Assembly (NCBI RefSeq): GCF_003143555.1
Contig: NZ_CP029347.1
Location: 992,001 to 1,056,000, forward strand
Reading direction: 5' to 3'
DNA: 64,000 bases
Source of the DNA: Saliniradius amylolyticus
Lineage (GTDB): Bacteria > Pseudomonadota > Gammaproteobacteria > Enterobacterales > Alteromonadaceae
Notes under the pieces: model-generated
The model's database searches: none
What the model was told of the DNA's origin: nothing
What the model saw: the letters and a program-made list of their open reading frames with translations, nothing else
Position numbers and translations under genes: made by a program
Shown: one piece after another, positions 1 to 10,180 of the stretch
How positions within the stretch are numbered: position 1 is the first letter of the stretch
Layout of the letters: every line of letters begins with the position of its first letter

Positions 1-327
1 AATATAGGCCACCTTCTTCACGTCTTCGGCGCCATGGGCCTCATCCAGAGGTTTGGGGTCTACGCCCATGAGATCGGCCAGCTTCTTAATCGTGGCCTCC
101 CCCCCTGGCGGACATTTGTTAATGTCGTCGCCATTGGCAATGGCCTCGGCATAGGGGCGACAGCCCGGGTAACCGCATTGACCGCACTGAGTCTGCGGCA
201 GGATCTCGTCAATCTGATCCACTAAGGGATCGCTGTCCACCTTAAAACGTACGGCCGCATAGCCCAGAATCAGGCCAAAAACCAGGGCCAGGGCCCCAAT
301 GGCAATAAGTGCTGCGATCACTGACAT
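1..327 (-). CDS. rsxB: RsxB/RnfB electron-transport subunit (5' part only)
   Basis: First 109 residues of the ferredoxin-like subunit of the Rsx/Rnf complex. The complex moves electrons between NADH and ferredoxin at the inner membrane and, in enterobacteria, helps keep SoxR reduced. The visible part has an N-terminal hydrophobic anchor (about residues 4-25). A cysteine cluster follows (Cys48, Cys51, Cys56, about Cys72, in [10 protein letters not shown] and KCPPGG) and would bind a 4Fe-4S cluster. The start overlaps the rsxA stop by one base (TAATG), so the two are translationally coupled. The gene runs off the left edge of the window, so the ferredoxin domains are not seen. Confidence 0.93.
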   Translation of the reverse strand, partial: MSVIAALIAIGALALVFGLILGYAAVRFKVDSDPLVDQIDEILPQTQCGQCGYPGCRPYAEAIANGDDINKCPPGGEATIKKLADLMGVDPKPLDEAHGAEDVKKVAYI

Positions 328-908
328 TACAAACTCACCAATCCGGTAAAGCCCATGAAGGCTAAGGACATCAGCCCCGCGGTGACCATGGCAATGGAGG
401 CTCCTTTAAAGGGCGCTGGCACATCGGCCACCGCCAGGCGCTCTCGCATGGCGGCGAACAGGATAAGGACCAGAGAAAAGCCGGCCGCGGCACCAAAGCC
501 ATAGATAATGCTTTGCAAAAAATTATGTTGCTCTCGGATATTCAGCAAGGCGACGCCGAGTACAGCACAGTTAGTGGTGATAAGTGGCAGGAATATGCCC
601 AGCAAACGATACAGGGTCGGGCTGGTTTTGTGCACCACCATCTCGGTAAACTGAACCACGACTGCGATGACCAGAATAAAGCTCAGGGTGCGCAGGTAGC
701 CAATGCCCAAAGGCAGCAGGATATAATGTTCGACCAAATAACTGCTCAGCGAGGCCAGGGTTAACACGAAGGTCGTCGCCATAGACATACCGATGGCGGT
801 CTCCAGTTTGCCGGAGACACCCATAAAGGGGCAGAGGCCAAGAAAGTTGACCAGCACAAAGTTGTTTACCAGGACAGTGCCTATTAGCAGCAGAATATAC
901 TCGGTCAT
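327..908 (-). CDS. rsxA: RsxA/RnfA membrane subunit of electron-transport complex
   Basis: A 193-residue, very hydrophobic protein with about six membrane segments. It has the usual length and sequence of RsxA/RnfA (starts [20 protein letters not shown], with [11 protein letters not shown] and TTNCAVLG). RsxA is an integral inner-membrane subunit of the Rnf-type NADH:ferredoxin oxidoreductase. It is the first gene of the leftward rsx operon seen here, and its stop overlaps the rsxB start. Only a weak ribosome-binding site (GATGG) precedes the ATG. The tRNA-Asn pair lies 143 bases upstream on the same strand, so read-through from the tRNA promoter is possible. Confidence 0.95.
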   Translation of the reverse strand: MTEYILLLIGTVLVNNFVLVNFLGLCPFMGVSGKLETAIGMSMATTFVLTLASLSSYLVEHYILLPLGIGYLRTLSFILVIAVVVQFTEMVVHKTSPTLYRLLGIFLPLITTNCAVLGVALLNIREQHNFLQSIIYGFGAAAGFSLVLILFAAMRERLAVADVPAPFKGASIAMVTAGLMSLAFMGFTGLVSL

Positions 909-1024
909 GCCATCAGTAATCGATTGAACCCATGTCTGTTTAGACGCCCATTATCCGTGTTTCGGTACGGTTTAACAACTTGGGAATCATAGGGTTATTT
1001 GTGCAGTTGTGGTGATAATGTGAC

Positions 1025-1052
1025 GGAGAAACAGAACACTCTGAAGAGAGTG
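1025..1052 (-). terminator. Weak terminator candidate after the tRNA-Asn pair
   Basis: Hairpin CACTCT-loop-AGAGTG at 1037-1052. On the minus strand it is followed by the T-rich TTCTGTTTCT. It touches the 3' end of the first tRNA-Asn gene by two bases. The stem is short and the T tract is interrupted, so termination may be partial. Confidence 0.35.
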
Positions 1053-1127
1053 GCTCCCCCTCCCCGACTCGAACGGGGGACCTGCGGATTAACAGTCCGT
1101 CGCTCTGACCAACTGAGCTAAGGGGGA
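1051..1127 (-). tRNA. tRNA-Asn (GTT)
   Basis: A 77-base cloverleaf on the minus strand. The acceptor is TCCCCCT/AGGGGGA with discriminator G and encoded CCA. The D-arm is GCTCAGTTGGTCAGAGC, the anticodon loop CTGTTAA (anticodon GTT) and the T-arm GTTCGAGTC. It is identical to the copy at 1158-1234 and 30 bases from it, so the two are probably one transcript. Confidence 0.97.
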
Positions 1128-1157
1128 ATCGTAGGAAAACTGGACTGATAAGAAATT

Positions 1158-1234
1158 TGGCTCCCCCTCCCCGACTCGAACGGGGGACCTGCGGATTAAC
1201 AGTCCGTCGCTCTGACCAACTGAGCTAAGGGGGA
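1158..1234 (-). tRNA. tRNA-Asn (GTT), second identical copy
   Basis: Same 77-base sequence as the gene at 1051-1127, with anticodon GTT and encoded CCA. It is the promoter-proximal copy, and a strong promoter lies 47-75 bases upstream. Confidence 0.97.
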
Positions 1235-1280
1235 GCTGAATTTTCTTATCTTGCCGGACGCTGCCCGACAACGGGGGCGA

Positions 1281-1309
1281 ATATTAAATAGGGGGCGGTA
1301 AGGTGTCAA
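1281..1309 (-). promoter_or_regulatory. Near-consensus sigma70 promoter of the tRNA-Asn operon
   Basis: On the minus strand TTGACA (1304-1309), a 17-base spacer and TAATAT (1281-1286) match the sigma70 consensus almost perfectly. The discriminator after the -10 box is very GC-rich (CGCCCCCG). That is typical of stable-RNA promoters under stringent ppGpp/DksA control; the regulation itself is inferred. Confidence 0.85.
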
Positions 1310-2101
1310 TACTCCGTCGCGATTATTTTGTCAGTTTATGACTGTTTGCTTAATTCCTCGTCACCTTACTGTCTGACAGGGAGGTACGGGTGGCTAATTC
1401 AACGGAGGGTTATAGGGCTGTTCGTTCCGATCTTTCATTCAGACTCTCTAATTACTCCGGACTTGCCGGGCTGGATAAGAAGATAGCGTTCAGCCACGCC
1501 GAGAATCCAAGACAACGAGCCTGAGATGGGCAAGTGGTAAGTCTTGACGAATTAAAAGAATAAAAAACAAAATACATAGATCCTTTTCTTATTAGTATCA
1601 GAGTAAAGCCTGTATGGAAAAACAGGGTTTCATAAAACTGTAGCAAGAGTTTGGCAATCAGACGGTTAGTGGCGACTTACAAAAAATTTTCCACAGCCGG
1701 GGATAAGGCTTGTCGTTACTGGCTCTGTGACAGTTATCCACCAAATCTGTGGATAACTATGTTGATGACTTCCTTGAAGATGAATAGGTTTATCATCAGG
1801 CTTGTCAAGATACTTAAGTAGGAGATTTGTTTTTAATTCGATAAATCGTTCTAAAACAATGTCTTGAGTGTTTTTTGTGGCGTGCCGATGAAACTGTGAT
1901 AACGAAACTTTTGGGTAAAGTAAAGCCCTGATTAGGCTGTTAGTTATTTTATTTTTGTGCCACAAAAACGCGCGTTAAGCCAGAACATTGTGGAAGTTTT
2001 CCACAAGGCGGACGTTGCTAAGACTAGCGGGATTATGGATGCGCAATGCGCCGTTTCTCGTTACACTGGAGCGTCTTTATTCCCCCGATAAGAGAGTATC
2101 A
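1310..2101. other. Gene-poor gap with DnaA-box-like cluster
   Basis: About 790 bases without a convincing gene. The stretch 1540-1660 is AT-rich. Consensus DnaA-type 9-mers are seen at 1687-1695 (TTTTCCACA), 1748-1756 (TTATCCACA on the minus strand) and 1997-2005 (TTTTCCACA), with an 8/9 match at 1734-1742 (TTATCCACC). The pair at 1734/1756 sits in a 10-base perfect inverted repeat. The last site sits in an 8-base inverted repeat (TTGTGGAA/TTCCACAA, 1988-2006). Two leftward open frames here (64 and 99 codons) lack family resemblance and a good ribosome-binding site, so I do not call them genes. Confidence 0.5.
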
Positions 2102-3475
2102 GTGAAGCAAGCTGCTCATACGGATTTGCTAACCCAGCCCATTGGCGCCACCCTGCGTAAAATGACTCTGCCGATGATTATGGGCATGATCATGTTAATG
2201 ACCTTTGGCCTGGTAGACACTTTTTTTGTCAGTCTCCTGGGTACAGAAGAGTTGGCGGCCATCAGCTTTACCTTCCCGGTGACCTTCACATTGATCAGTC
2301 TGAATATTGGCCTGGGCATCGGCGCTTCGGCGACCATTGGTCGCTACATGGGGGCGGGTAACCATTTTGTTGCCAAAGAGTTTGGAACCGGTGCACTGAT
2401 GTTATCGGCCTTGCTTGTAGGGGGCTTGGCACTGATCGGTCTTTTCACCATTGAGCCCATATTTCGTCTGTTGGGCGCCGACGATGCTCAGATGGTGCAT
2501 ATTAAAGACTATATGATCATTTGGTATGGAGCTGGCGTTGCGCTGGCGTTACCGATGGTGGGTAACAGTGTCCTCAGGGCGTCTGGCGATACCAAAACCC
2601 CCAGTATCGTGATGGCAGCGGGCGGGTTGGTGAATGCGGTGCTGGATCCTATTTTAATTTTCGGCTTTGGCCCCATACCGGCACTGGGGATTCAGGGCGC
2701 AGCCATTGCGACTTTGATTGCCTGGCTGTCGGGCTGTGTCTATATCCTGTATTTATTGGCGCTAAAACGGCGCTTGATATTGCCGCGCTTACTCAATCTG
2801 AGTGAATTTAAGATGACCAGTAAGGAAATTCTGCGCATCGGTCTGCCGGCGTCCGCGGCCAATATGCTTACGCCCATCGCCAATGGCGTGTTGACCGCCA
2901 TTGTGGCGACCTACGGTGCCGAAGCCGTGGCCACCTGGGGGGTAGGGAACCGACTGGAGTCTATCGCCAGTATTGTTATTCTGGCTTTGTCCATGACCCT
3001 GCCGCCTTTTATCAGCCAAAACTTCGGCGCCGAAAATATCCAGCGGGTTAAGCGCAGTTACACCCTTTGTATTCGTTTTGTGCTGCTCTGGCAATTACTG
3101 ATCTTCGTGGTGCTGTGGCTGGCCTCGCCGTTAATCGGACAAATATTTGCCGAGGAACGGGAGGTGGCTGAACTGATCCAGGTGTTTTTGATGATCGTTC
3201 CATTGGGGTATGGGTTGCAGGGTGTCGTCATACTGACCAATTCATCTTTTAATGCGCTGCACAAACCCATGAGCGCCATGATATTAAGTGTGGTGCGCTT
3301 TTTCGTCTTTTATGTGCCGGTGGCCTATTTAGGCAGCTTATTGTTTGAGTTGAAGGGGCTATTCTGGGGAGCCGTACTGGCCAACCTGTTGACGGCCGCC
3401 GTGGCCTTTATATGGTTTGAGCGCATGATTAACCGGCAGCAGCAGAATCAACGTGAAGAGGTGGTGACATCATGA
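2102..3475 (+). CDS. MATE-family multidrug efflux transporter
   Basis: An inner-membrane antiporter of the MATE family (Na+ or H+ driven drug export), about 457 residues with about 12 membrane segments. The N-terminus [14 protein letters not shown] and the [16 protein letters not shown] segment are typical. I chose the GTG at 2102 because AAGAGAG lies five bases upstream and the protein then begins as the family does. The open frame extends upstream to 1988, and ATG 2039 is an alternative without a good ribosome-binding site. The stop overlaps the uvrB start (ATGA), so the two genes are coupled. The substrate cannot be told from sequence. Confidence 0.88.
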   Translation: MKQAAHTDLLTQPIGATLRKMTLPMIMGMIMLMTFGLVDTFFVSLLGTEELAAISFTFPVTFTLISLNIGLGIGASATIGRYMGAGNHFVAKEFGTGALMLSALLVGGLALIGLFTIEPIFRLLGADDAQMVHIKDYMIIWYGAGVALALPMVGNSVLRASGDTKTPSIVMAAGGLVNAVLDPILIFGFGPIPALGIQGAAIATLIAWLSGCVYILYLLALKRRLILPRLLNLSEFKMTSKEILRIGLPASAANMLTPIANGVLTAIVATYGAEAVATWGVGNRLESIASIVILALSMTLPPFISQNFGAENIQRVKRSYTLCIRFVLLWQLLIFVVLWLASPLIGQIFAEEREVAELIQVFLMIVPLGYGLQGVVILTNSSFNALHKPMSAMILSVVRFFVFYVPVAYLGSLLFELKGLFWGAVLANLLTAAVAFIWFERMINRQQQNQREEVVTS

Positions 3476-5484
3476 GTCGAGGCTTTCAACTGCTTTCGAA
3501 GTATCAACCGGCTGGTGATCAGCCCAAGGCGATTGAGAGTCTGGTAGACGGGCTGGAATCGGGCCTGGCGGCACAGACCTTGTTAGGAGTCACGGGTTCG
3601 GGCAAAACCTTTACCATGGCCAGTGTCATCGAGAAAGTGCAGCGGCCCACCTTGATCCTGGCGCATAATAAAACGTTGGCGGCTCAGTTGTATGGTGAGA
3701 TGAAAGAATACTTTCCCCATAATGCGGTGGAGTACTTTGTCTCCTACTATGACTATTATCAGCCGGAGGCCTATGTGCCGGCCTCAGATACTTTTATTGA
3801 GAAAGACGCCTCCATTAACGATCACATCGAGCAGATGCGCCTGTCGGCCACCAAGGCCTTGATGGAGCGACGGGACGTTGTGATTGTCTCCAGTGTCTCT
3901 GCTATCTACGGTTTGGGCGATCCAGACTCCTATATGAAGATGTTGTTGCACCTGCGCCAGGGTGATTTGATGGATCAGCGCGATATTTTGCGTCGTCTGG
4001 CGGAACTGCAGTATACCCGTAACGATGTCGCCTTTGAGCGCGGCACGTTCAGAGTGCGTGGTGATGTGATCGATATCTTTCCGGCCGATTCGGAGCAGGA
4101 AGGCATACGGGTGGAGCTGTTCGACGAGGAAATTGAGCGCATCAGTATTTTCGATCCCCTGACTGGAGCAGTGGAGCGAACAGTGGCAAGGGCTACGGTC
4201 TTTCCCAAGACCCACTATGTGACTCCACGGGAGAAGATCCTGGCGGCTATTGAGCAGATTAAGGAAGAACTGAAAGACAGACGCGAACAGTTAAAAGACA
4301 ATAACAAGCTTATCGAAGAGCAGCGCATTAGTCAGCGCACCCAGTTCGACATCGAGATGATGCTCGAGCTAGGTTACTGTTCGGGGATCGAAAACTACTC
4401 ACGCTATTTGTCCGGTCGTGCTCCGGGCGAGCCACCGCCGACACTCATCGATTACTTCCCCGCCGATGGACTGATGTTTATCGATGAATCTCATGTCACC
4501 GTGCCCCAGATCGGTGCTATGTACAAGGGGGATCGGTCCCGCAAAGAAACCTTGGTGGAGTATGGCTTCAGGCTACCGTCGGCGTTGGATAACCGGCCCC
4601 TGAAGTTTGAAGAATTCGAGCATATTTCGGCGCAGACCGTCTATGTGTCGGCCACACCGGGTGACTATGAACTGAAAAAGTCCAGCGGCGATGTAGTGGA
4701 GCAGGTGGTGCGGCCTACTGGCTTACTGGATCCGGAAATCGAAGTGCGGCCCGTGGCGACCCAGGTGGATGATTTACTATCGGAGATCCATCTGCGCACT
4801 GAGGTGGACGAACGGGTACTGGTGACCACGTTGACCAAACGCATGGCTGAGGATCTCAGTGACTATCTCGACGAGCATGGTGTGAAAGTCCGGTATCTGC
4901 ACTCGGATATCGATACAGTGGAGCGTATGGAGATCATCCGCGACCTGCGTCGGGGAAATTTCGACGTCCTGGTCGGGATTAATCTGTTGCGGGAAGGCCT
5001 GGATATGCCGGAAGTATCATTGGTGGCAATTCTGGATGCCGATAAAGAAGGCTTTTTACGCGCTGAGCGCTCTTTGATTCAGACCATTGGTCGCGCCGCC
5101 CGCCACCCCAGGGGTAAGGCGATCCTTTATGGGGACAAGGTGACCAAGTCGATGCAGAAAGCCATCGATGAGACTGCGCGCCGTCGGGAGAAACAGCAGG
5201 CCCACAACGAAGCTCATGGTATTGAGCCCACCAAGTTGGTCAAGCCCATCACCGATGTCATGGATCTGGGCGAGCGTCAGTCCCGCAAGCGTCAGGCGGA
5301 AGCCAAAAAGGTGGCCGAATCTCAGGGACAATATCAGCTGCGCACTCCTGATGAGTTGCTTAAGGAAATCGATCGCCTGGAGGCACAGATGTTTAAACAC
5401 GCTCAGGAATTGGAGTTTGAAAAGGCGGCCTCCATCAGGGATGACGTCGAAGCGTTACGGCAGAAGCTGGTGGCGATGTCGTAA
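3472..5484 (+). CDS. uvrB: Excinuclease ABC subunit B (UvrB)
   Basis: The 670-residue DNA-damage-verifying helicase of nucleotide excision repair. It is loaded by UvrA and recruits UvrC. It has Walker A GVTGSGKT at residues 39-46 and the damage-probing beta-hairpin [12 protein letters not shown] near residue 100. DESH helicase motif II, the [14 protein letters not shown] and QTIGRAARH motifs and a C-terminal UVR domain (about 630-665) follow. Length matches E. coli UvrB. It overlaps the upstream MATE gene by four bases, so its expression depends on that transcript. I see no clear LexA box (CTGT-N8-ACAG) upstream of the MATE gene. Confidence 0.98.
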   Translation: MSRGFQLLSKYQPAGDQPKAIESLVDGLESGLAAQTLLGVTGSGKTFTMASVIEKVQRPTLILAHNKTLAAQLYGEMKEYFPHNAVEYFVSYYDYYQPEAYVPASDTFIEKDASINDHIEQMRLSATKALMERRDVVIVSSVSAIYGLGDPDSYMKMLLHLRQGDLMDQRDILRRLAELQYTRNDVAFERGTFRVRGDVIDIFPADSEQEGIRVELFDEEIERISIFDPLTGAVERTVARATVFPKTHYVTPREKILAAIEQIKEELKDRREQLKDNNKLIEEQRISQRTQFDIEMMLELGYCSGIENYSRYLSGRAPGEPPPTLIDYFPADGLMFIDESHVTVPQIGAMYKGDRSRKETLVEYGFRLPSALDNRPLKFEEFEHISAQTVYVSATPGDYELKKSSGDVVEQVVRPTGLLDPEIEVRPVATQVDDLLSEIHLRTEVDERVLVTTLTKRMAEDLSDYLDEHGVKVRYLHSDIDTVERMEIIRDLRRGNFDVLVGINLLREGLDMPEVSLVAILDADKEGFLRAERSLIQTIGRAARHPRGKAILYGDKVTKSMQKAIDETARRREKQQAHNEAHGIEPTKLVKPITDVMDLGERQSRKRQAEAKKVAESQGQYQLRTPDELLKEIDRLEAQMFKHAQELEFEKAASIRDDVEALRQKLVAMS

Positions 5485-5550
5485 ATTCGGGCCGAGGTGC
5501 CTCACCCGGCCTGGGAGCATGAGATGAAAATGGCTTTAAGGTTTGCCAGT

Positions 5551-5583
5551 CTATACCTATGGGTGTAGTATACGCTGGTATAC
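5551..5583. promoter_or_regulatory. TATAC repeats upstream of the LysR gene
   Basis: Three TATAC-bearing units lie 22-55 bases before the LysR start: TATACC at 5552-5557, and GTATAC-GCTG-GTATAC at 5568-5583 as a perfect inverted repeat. Such dyads often serve as LysR autoregulatory operators; that role is inferred. Confidence 0.35.
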
Positions 5584-5604
5584 CTAACTGTTGACCGATG
5601 GATT

Positions 5605-6531
5605 ATGCTCAATCGACTACAAGAATCCGATATTAAGCTGCTAAGAGTGTTTTATGCCGTAGCCTCCTGCAACGGATTTACCGCTGCAGAACCGGTATTA
5701 CGTATGCAAAGGCCTAACATTAGTGCGGCCATTAAAAAGTTGGAAGAGCGCCTCGACTTGGTGCTTTGTCATCGAGGCCGTGGTGGCTTTCAGATGACCA
5801 AAGAAGGCGAAGTGGTCTTTCAGGAAACCAAACGTATCTTCAATTCCTTCGACAACTTTGTGTTTAACCTGAAGACCCTGCACGACGACTTTTCGGGCCA
5901 TATTACCCTGATGTTAATGTCTGGTCTTCCGAAGCCTCTGATGAACGCTGTTAGCTTAGCGGTGGACAGTACCATGGCTAAATTCGACGATATTCATATC
6001 AACATTCAGACCCGGCTCTATAATGAGATTGAGCATGTTGCCGTGTCCGGTGAATGTCACCTGGTGGTGTCCAGTTTCGAGATGGTCAAACCCGAGTCGC
6101 TGGTATTCCACCCTCTGGAAGTGAGTACTCGTGGTCGACTGTACGCTCATCAGCGCCATCCTCTTGCGCGTCAGAAGGATAAGCCTGTAGAAGAACTGAA
6201 ATTAGAGGATTATGCCGCCGTCGGTATAAACGGTCTGTCGACTGCTAATTATGTGGCAGAAAAGCAGAAGCAGCGCTTAGCGATTCATACCTTTTCAGAT
6301 TCTTATGAGTCCTGTCTCGCGGCGGTGATGAGCGGCCATTATATTGGCTTGCTGCCCGATTACATCGGACAGGACCCGGCGAACCAACTGGTTCCCGTTG
6401 GCGGTGAGCTGTTTTCGTTTGAGCACCAGCTGTTTGTGATCAATGGCAAAAACACCATCCTTAATCCGGTGTTAAAGTACTTCATTCGCGAACTGGCCCA
6501 TTTCGCGGGTCAGGAAATGGGCACCGCTTAG
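5605..6531 (+). CDS. LysR-family transcriptional regulator
   Basis: A 308-residue regulator with an N-terminal winged helix-turn-helix (about residues 8-67, containing [20 protein letters not shown] and TKEGE). A type-2 periplasmic-binding-like effector domain follows. Its ligand and targets are unknown. It stands alone downstream of uvrB and converges on queC, overlapping its end by four bases. The TATAC dyad upstream may be its own operator. Confidence 0.88.
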   Translation: MLNRLQESDIKLLRVFYAVASCNGFTAAEPVLRMQRPNISAAIKKLEERLDLVLCHRGRGGFQMTKEGEVVFQETKRIFNSFDNFVFNLKTLHDDFSGHITLMLMSGLPKPLMNAVSLAVDSTMAKFDDIHINIQTRLYNEIEHVAVSGECHLVVSSFEMVKPESLVFHPLEVSTRGRLYAHQRHPLARQKDKPVEELKLEDYAAVGINGLSTANYVAEKQKQRLAIHTFSDSYESCLAAVMSGHYIGLLPDYIGQDPANQLVPVGGELFSFEHQLFVINGKNTILNPVLKYFIRELAHFAGQEMGTA

Positions 6532-7187
6532 TTTTCGTATTCCAGGGGGTCGGCTGCCTGATTTTGGGCAAAGGCCTCCTGACGTTCCTGACAGGCCCCG
6601 CATTTACCGCAGGCAAGAGTCCGACCGTTATAGCAGGTCCAGGTCTGGCTGTAATCGAGCCCCATCTTTAAACCGTCGGTGAGAATGTCTGTTTTGCTGA
6701 CATTCAGATAAGGTGTGACGATCTCCACAGCTTCATAGTTGGCGATGGCGCACACGTCATTCATCTTATGCACAAACTCAGGACGGCAGTCGGGGTAGAT
6801 GGCGTGATCGCCAGAGTGGGCACCGTAGTATACCTGGTTGGCTTGCAGAGACACGGCATAGCCCACGGCCAGAGATAGCAGAATCATATTGCGGTTTGGC
6901 ACCACGGTGGATTTCATACTCTGTTCTTCGTAATGGCCTTCAGGCACCTCAATATCATCGGTCAGGGCGGATCCGCCGACCAGGGTGTTGATGGCGCTGA
7001 TATCCACTATCTTGTGCGAGATACCAAGATCAGCGCACACGGCAGCGGCATAATCCAGCTCCTTCTTGTGGCGCTGACCATAATCAAAGGACAAGGCGTA
7101 CAGTTCCATTCCTTGTTGAAGGGCCTTATGCAACACGGTAAAAGAATCCATGCCACCGGAATAAATCACTACTGCTTTTTGTGCCAT
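6528..7187 (-). CDS. queC: 7-cyano-7-deazaguanine synthase QueC
   Basis: An ATP-dependent ligase that converts 7-carboxy-7-deazaguanine (the QueE product) and ammonia into preQ0 for queuosine in tRNA. It has the PP-loop SGGMDS at residues 10-15 and a C-terminal zinc-binding cysteine set ([19 protein letters not shown]). I place the start at the ATG at 7187 ([12 protein letters not shown]), giving 219 residues; the frame stays open further upstream but lacks family sequence. It is divergent from queE across only 67 bases, so the promoters must overlap. The 3' end overlaps the convergent LysR gene by four bases. Confidence 0.95.
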   Translation of the reverse strand: MAQKAVVIYSGGMDSFTVLHKALQQGMELYALSFDYGQRHKKELDYAAAVCADLGISHKIVDISAINTLVGGSALTDDIEVPEGHYEEQSMKSTVVPNRNMILLSLAVGYAVSLQANQVYYGAHSGDHAIYPDCRPEFVHKMNDVCAIANYEAVEIVTPYLNVSKTDILTDGLKMGLDYSQTWTCYNGRTLACGKCGACQERQEAFAQNQAADPLEYEN

Positions 7188-7254
7188 CGTCTCTGCTTCT
7201 TTATAATCTGTCAGTTTGCCGGATTCTAATGAATTCCAATGCCAAAGGAAAACC

Positions 7255-7926
7255 ATGTCGCTGAAACTGAATGAAGTCTTTGAATCAATCCAGGGGGAAG
7301 GGGCCTATACCGGTGTCCCCTCCATCTTTGTGCGCCTTCAGGGGTGTCCGGTAGGGTGTCCGTGGTGCGATACCCAGCACACCTGGAGTGTGGACCTGGA
7401 GGACAAGCGCAGCGAACAGCAGGTAATGAAGGAGTCGGGAGATTCCCGCCACTGGTTTTCCAGTGATGCCGAGCAGCTGATGGCGCTGTTTAAACGTCAG
7501 GGTTATCAGGCCAGACATGTGGTATTGACCGGTGGAGAGCCAGCCATGTATGACCTGCGAGACTTAACCCAGACCTTACACCAGCATGGTTTTAGCACAC
7601 AGATTGAAACCAGCGGCACCTTTGAATTACAAATTAGTCCCGAGACCTGGGTGACGCTCTCACCCAAGGTAGACATGAAAGGCGGCTATCCTGTGTTGGA
7701 TTCGGTATTAGCCGTGGCTCATGAGATTAAACATCCGGTGGCCATGGAACGGCATGTGGAGGAGTTAAAGGCTCTGCTGGCCCGACCGGCCACGAATCTG
7801 GATGCTTTGGTATACCTGCAACCTATCAGCCAGCAAAAGCGGGCCACCGAGCTCGCCATCCGAACCTGTATCGCCGAAAACTGGCGTTTATCTTTGCAAA
7901 CACATAAGTTTATTGGCATAGAATAG
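7255..7926 (+). CDS. queE: 7-carboxy-7-deazaguanine synthase QueE
   Basis: A radical-SAM enzyme that rearranges 6-carboxytetrahydropterin to 7-carboxy-7-deazaguanine, the step before QueC. Cys31, Cys35 and Cys38 in [11 protein letters not shown] bind the 4Fe-4S cluster, preceded by [25 protein letters not shown] is the SAM-binding motif. The ATG at 7255 has AAGGA at the right distance; 223 residues. It pairs with divergent queC, so two steps of the pathway are together. queD and queF are not in the window. Confidence 0.95.
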   Translation: MSLKLNEVFESIQGEGAYTGVPSIFVRLQGCPVGCPWCDTQHTWSVDLEDKRSEQQVMKESGDSRHWFSSDAEQLMALFKRQGYQARHVVLTGGEPAMYDLRDLTQTLHQHGFSTQIETSGTFELQISPETWVTLSPKVDMKGGYPVLDSVLAVAHEIKHPVAMERHVEELKALLARPATNLDALVYLQPISQQKRATELAIRTCIAENWRLSLQTHKFIGIE

Positions 7927-7957
7927 TTATCCGAGAAAGATGAGGGCAGGGAAGGTG

Positions 7958-8809
7958 ATGCGAGTTCTGTTAGTACTGCTGTTATTGACGTCTGTTGGTG
8001 TGTCGGCCGCGACCTGGAAACTGGTTTATCCACGTCAGCTGTCCGATCATGACTATCGGAGCCGTTATCCGGTGGAGTTGCTGTCCCTGGCTCTTGAAGC
8101 GACCGGGGTGAACTACAACCTGATCCCCTCGGATCGAATCTTATTTCAGACCGATGCCATTCAGCGGCTTAAGGCTAACAGAGACATCAATGTACTATGG
8201 AGTATGACGGACAAGCTGCGTGAAGAGGAGATGTTGCCGGTACGTATTCCTGTCTATAAGGGCCTCATCGGTACCCGGTTGCTGCTGATTCGTCCTTCTA
8301 ACCGGAAGTTCTTTCAGGGCATCCAAAGCCTGGAGCAACTGGCGAAATACCGTGCCGTGTCAGGCCAAAACTGGCCAGATACCAAAATCCTGCAAACCAA
8401 TGGCATTGATGTGGTTACGGATCCAGAGTATGAGCCCTTATTCGAGTTACTGAAGAGTGACCGTGGGGTCATGTTTCCCCGTTCGATAGTGGAGATATAC
8501 TCCGAGTTGGAAGAGCAGGTACACAGTCAGGGGTTGATGGTTGAGCCCGAGTTGGCCTTGTATTATCCCACCGCGATGTATTTCTTCGTCAATCGTAAAA
8601 ACGTTACGTTAAAACAACTGATCGAAGGTGGCCTGAAGAAAATTCTCTCCAACGGAAAGTTTGATGAGCTGTTTTTTAATGTTCATCGGCCCCTACTGAA
8701 ACGAGCCAAGCTGGGGCAACGTACCATTTTGCGGCTTGAGAACCCGATTCTGCCAGAACAGACTCCGCTAGAACGCAGTGAACTCTGGCACCCGGTCGCT
8801 TTTGATTAA
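7958..8809 (+). CDS. Orphan periplasmic solute-binding-like protein
   Basis: About 283 residues with a clear signal peptide (MRVLLVLLLLTSVGVSA, then ATW). The body resembles bacterial extracellular family-3 binding proteins (motifs LSLALEATG, INVLWSMT, YKGLIGTRLLLI). ATG 7958 is preferred because AGGGA lies five bases upstream; ATG 7940 is the alternative. No permease or ATPase gene is nearby, so it is an orphan. Such proteins in Alteromonadales may sense rather than transport. It follows queE by only 31 bases and may be co-transcribed. The ligand is unknown. It is distantly similar in type to the gene at 24260-25159. Confidence 0.75.
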   Translation: MRVLLVLLLLTSVGVSAATWKLVYPRQLSDHDYRSRYPVELLSLALEATGVNYNLIPSDRILFQTDAIQRLKANRDINVLWSMTDKLREEEMLPVRIPVYKGLIGTRLLLIRPSNRKFFQGIQSLEQLAKYRAVSGQNWPDTKILQTNGIDVVTDPEYEPLFELLKSDRGVMFPRSIVEIYSELEEQVHSQGLMVEPELALYYPTAMYFFVNRKNVTLKQLIEGGLKKILSNGKFDELFFNVHRPLLKRAKLGQRTILRLENPILPEQTPLERSELWHPVAFD

Positions 8810-8817
8810 TAGGGGAT

Positions 8818-8841
8818 GGTTGGCGGAAGGAACCGCCAACC
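8818..8841. terminator. Hairpin between convergent genes
   Basis: Perfect nine-base stem GGTTGGCGG / CCGCCAACC with loop AAGGAA, between the binding-protein gene and dacA. No T tract follows on either strand, so it may act as an RNA 3'-end stem or a weak bidirectional terminator. Confidence 0.45.
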
Positions 8842-8856
8842 GCTAAAGTAGCCGCG

Positions 8857-10032
8857 CTACTCACCCATGCCCAGCGACAGCTTAATGTAATCCATTAAAC
8901 GTTTGAACACGCCGCCTTCCTGCACTTCCTGCAGAGTTACCAGAGGGTACTGAGCCACGTCTTCACCATCCAGCTGTAAATACAGGGTACCTACCTGCTC
9001 CCCCTTAGCGAGCGGGGCTTTTAGTTTCTTCGAAAGCTCAAAGTTGGCTTCCAGTTCATCGCTGGCACCACGAGGAATGGTGATAGGGGTATCCTCCAGA
9101 ATCCCTAATTCAACGGTGTCTTTATCACCCATGTAGATAGGATGAGCCACAAAGCTCTCGCCAGCTTTATACGGCACCAGGGTCTCATAGAAGCGGAAAC
9201 CATACTTGAGCAGCTTGCGGTTCTCTTCCTTACGGGCTTGTTCGCTTTCGGTGCCCATGACGACAGAGATAAGGCGCATATCGCCTTGGGTGGCGGACGT
9301 CACCAGGCTGTATCCGGCTTCAGAGGTATGGCCGGTCTTAATGCCATCCACATTCAGGCTACGATCCCACAACAGGCTGTTGCGGTTGTACTGCTTGATG
9401 TTGTTGAAGGTGAACTCTTTCTCTGAATAGATTTGATAGATCTGAGGCACGTCGCGGATCAGCGCCTGAGACAGAACCTGCATGTCCCGGGGCGTGGTGT
9501 AGTGCTCCGGATGATCCAAGCCGTGGGAGTTCACAAAGTGAGAACCGGTCATGCCCAGTTTCTCGGCGTAGTTGTTCATCATGCTGGCAAAGGCATCTTC
9601 ACTGCCCGCGATGTGTTCGGCCATGGCCACACAGGCATCGTTGCCCGATGAAACGATAATGCCCCGGATAAGCTGACGCACCGGGATTTCTTTGCCTACC
9701 TCGATAAACATCTTGGAAGACTCAGGAAAGTTCTTGGCCCAGGCATTTTCGGAAATAGTCACCTTATCATCCAAAGCGATGGCACCGCTTTTCAGCTCCT
9801 GACCGATCACATAGGCAGTCATCATCTTGGTCAGGCTGGCAGGTGCTAAACGCATGTCACCGTTGCGCTCGGCGATCACCTTTCCGGTATTATGATCCGC
9901 GAGCACAAAGCCTTCGGCAGCGACCTGCGGAGGATCCGGTATCACCACCGCGGCGCGGGCGACAAAAGTGAATAGACTGGCAATAAGCAAGAAACTAAAA
10001 GCGGTGTAAAAGGAAGCTTTGCTGTGTCCCAT
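8857..10032 (-). CDS. dacA: D-alanyl-D-alanine carboxypeptidase (PBP5/6 type)
   Basis: A periplasmic low-molecular-mass penicillin-binding protein that trims the terminal D-Ala of peptidoglycan side chains. The start at ATG 10032 (MGHSKASFYTAFSFLL) gives a 391-residue precursor with signal peptide. It has the active-site SLTK (Ser66, Lys69), SGN and KTG (GIKTGHTSEAG) motifs. The C-terminal amphipathic helix (FKRLMDYIKLSLGMGE) holds it to the inner membrane. The longer frame to 10125 has no signal sequence at its start. It lies downstream of rlpA with a 148-base gap, so it may have its own promoter. Confidence 0.95.
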   Translation of the reverse strand: MGHSKASFYTAFSFLLIASLFTFVARAAVVIPDPPQVAAEGFVLADHNTGKVIAERNGDMRLAPASLTKMMTAYVIGQELKSGAIALDDKVTISENAWAKNFPESSKMFIEVGKEIPVRQLIRGIIVSSGNDACVAMAEHIAGSEDAFASMMNNYAEKLGMTGSHFVNSHGLDHPEHYTTPRDMQVLSQALIRDVPQIYQIYSEKEFTFNNIKQYNRNSLLWDRSLNVDGIKTGHTSEAGYSLVTSATQGDMRLISVVMGTESEQARKEENRKLLKYGFRFYETLVPYKAGESFVAHPIYMGDKDTVELGILEDTPITIPRGASDELEANFELSKKLKAPLAKGEQVGTLYLQLDGEDVAQYPLVTLQEVQEGGVFKRLMDYIKLSLGMGE

Positions 10033-10180
10033 TAGTGATCCATTATTGTTTGAGTTACGACAAAAAGCGGGCGCCAATATAGCACTTTTTGCCGCTGTTG
10101 TGGCGTTCCGCAGTTCAATTGACATAGGGTAGAGTCACAAAATGCGAAAAAATTCCGTGCTCAGTGATGACAAACCCCGC

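Noticed and set aside
1666-1965. 99-codon leftward open frame in the DnaA-box gap
   Set aside because: No recognisable domain, odd His/Trp-rich composition, and it coincides with the inverted repeats. A real small gene cannot be fully excluded.
6528-6531. Four-base overlaps of convergent genes (LysR/queC, LonB-like/binding protein) as frameshift or assembly signs
   Set aside because: Both proteins of each pair have full family length; short convergent overlaps are normal.
7188-7254. preQ1 riboswitch upstream of queC or queE
   Set aside because: The divergent gap is only 67 bases and shows no preQ1 aptamer-like stem with an A-rich tail.
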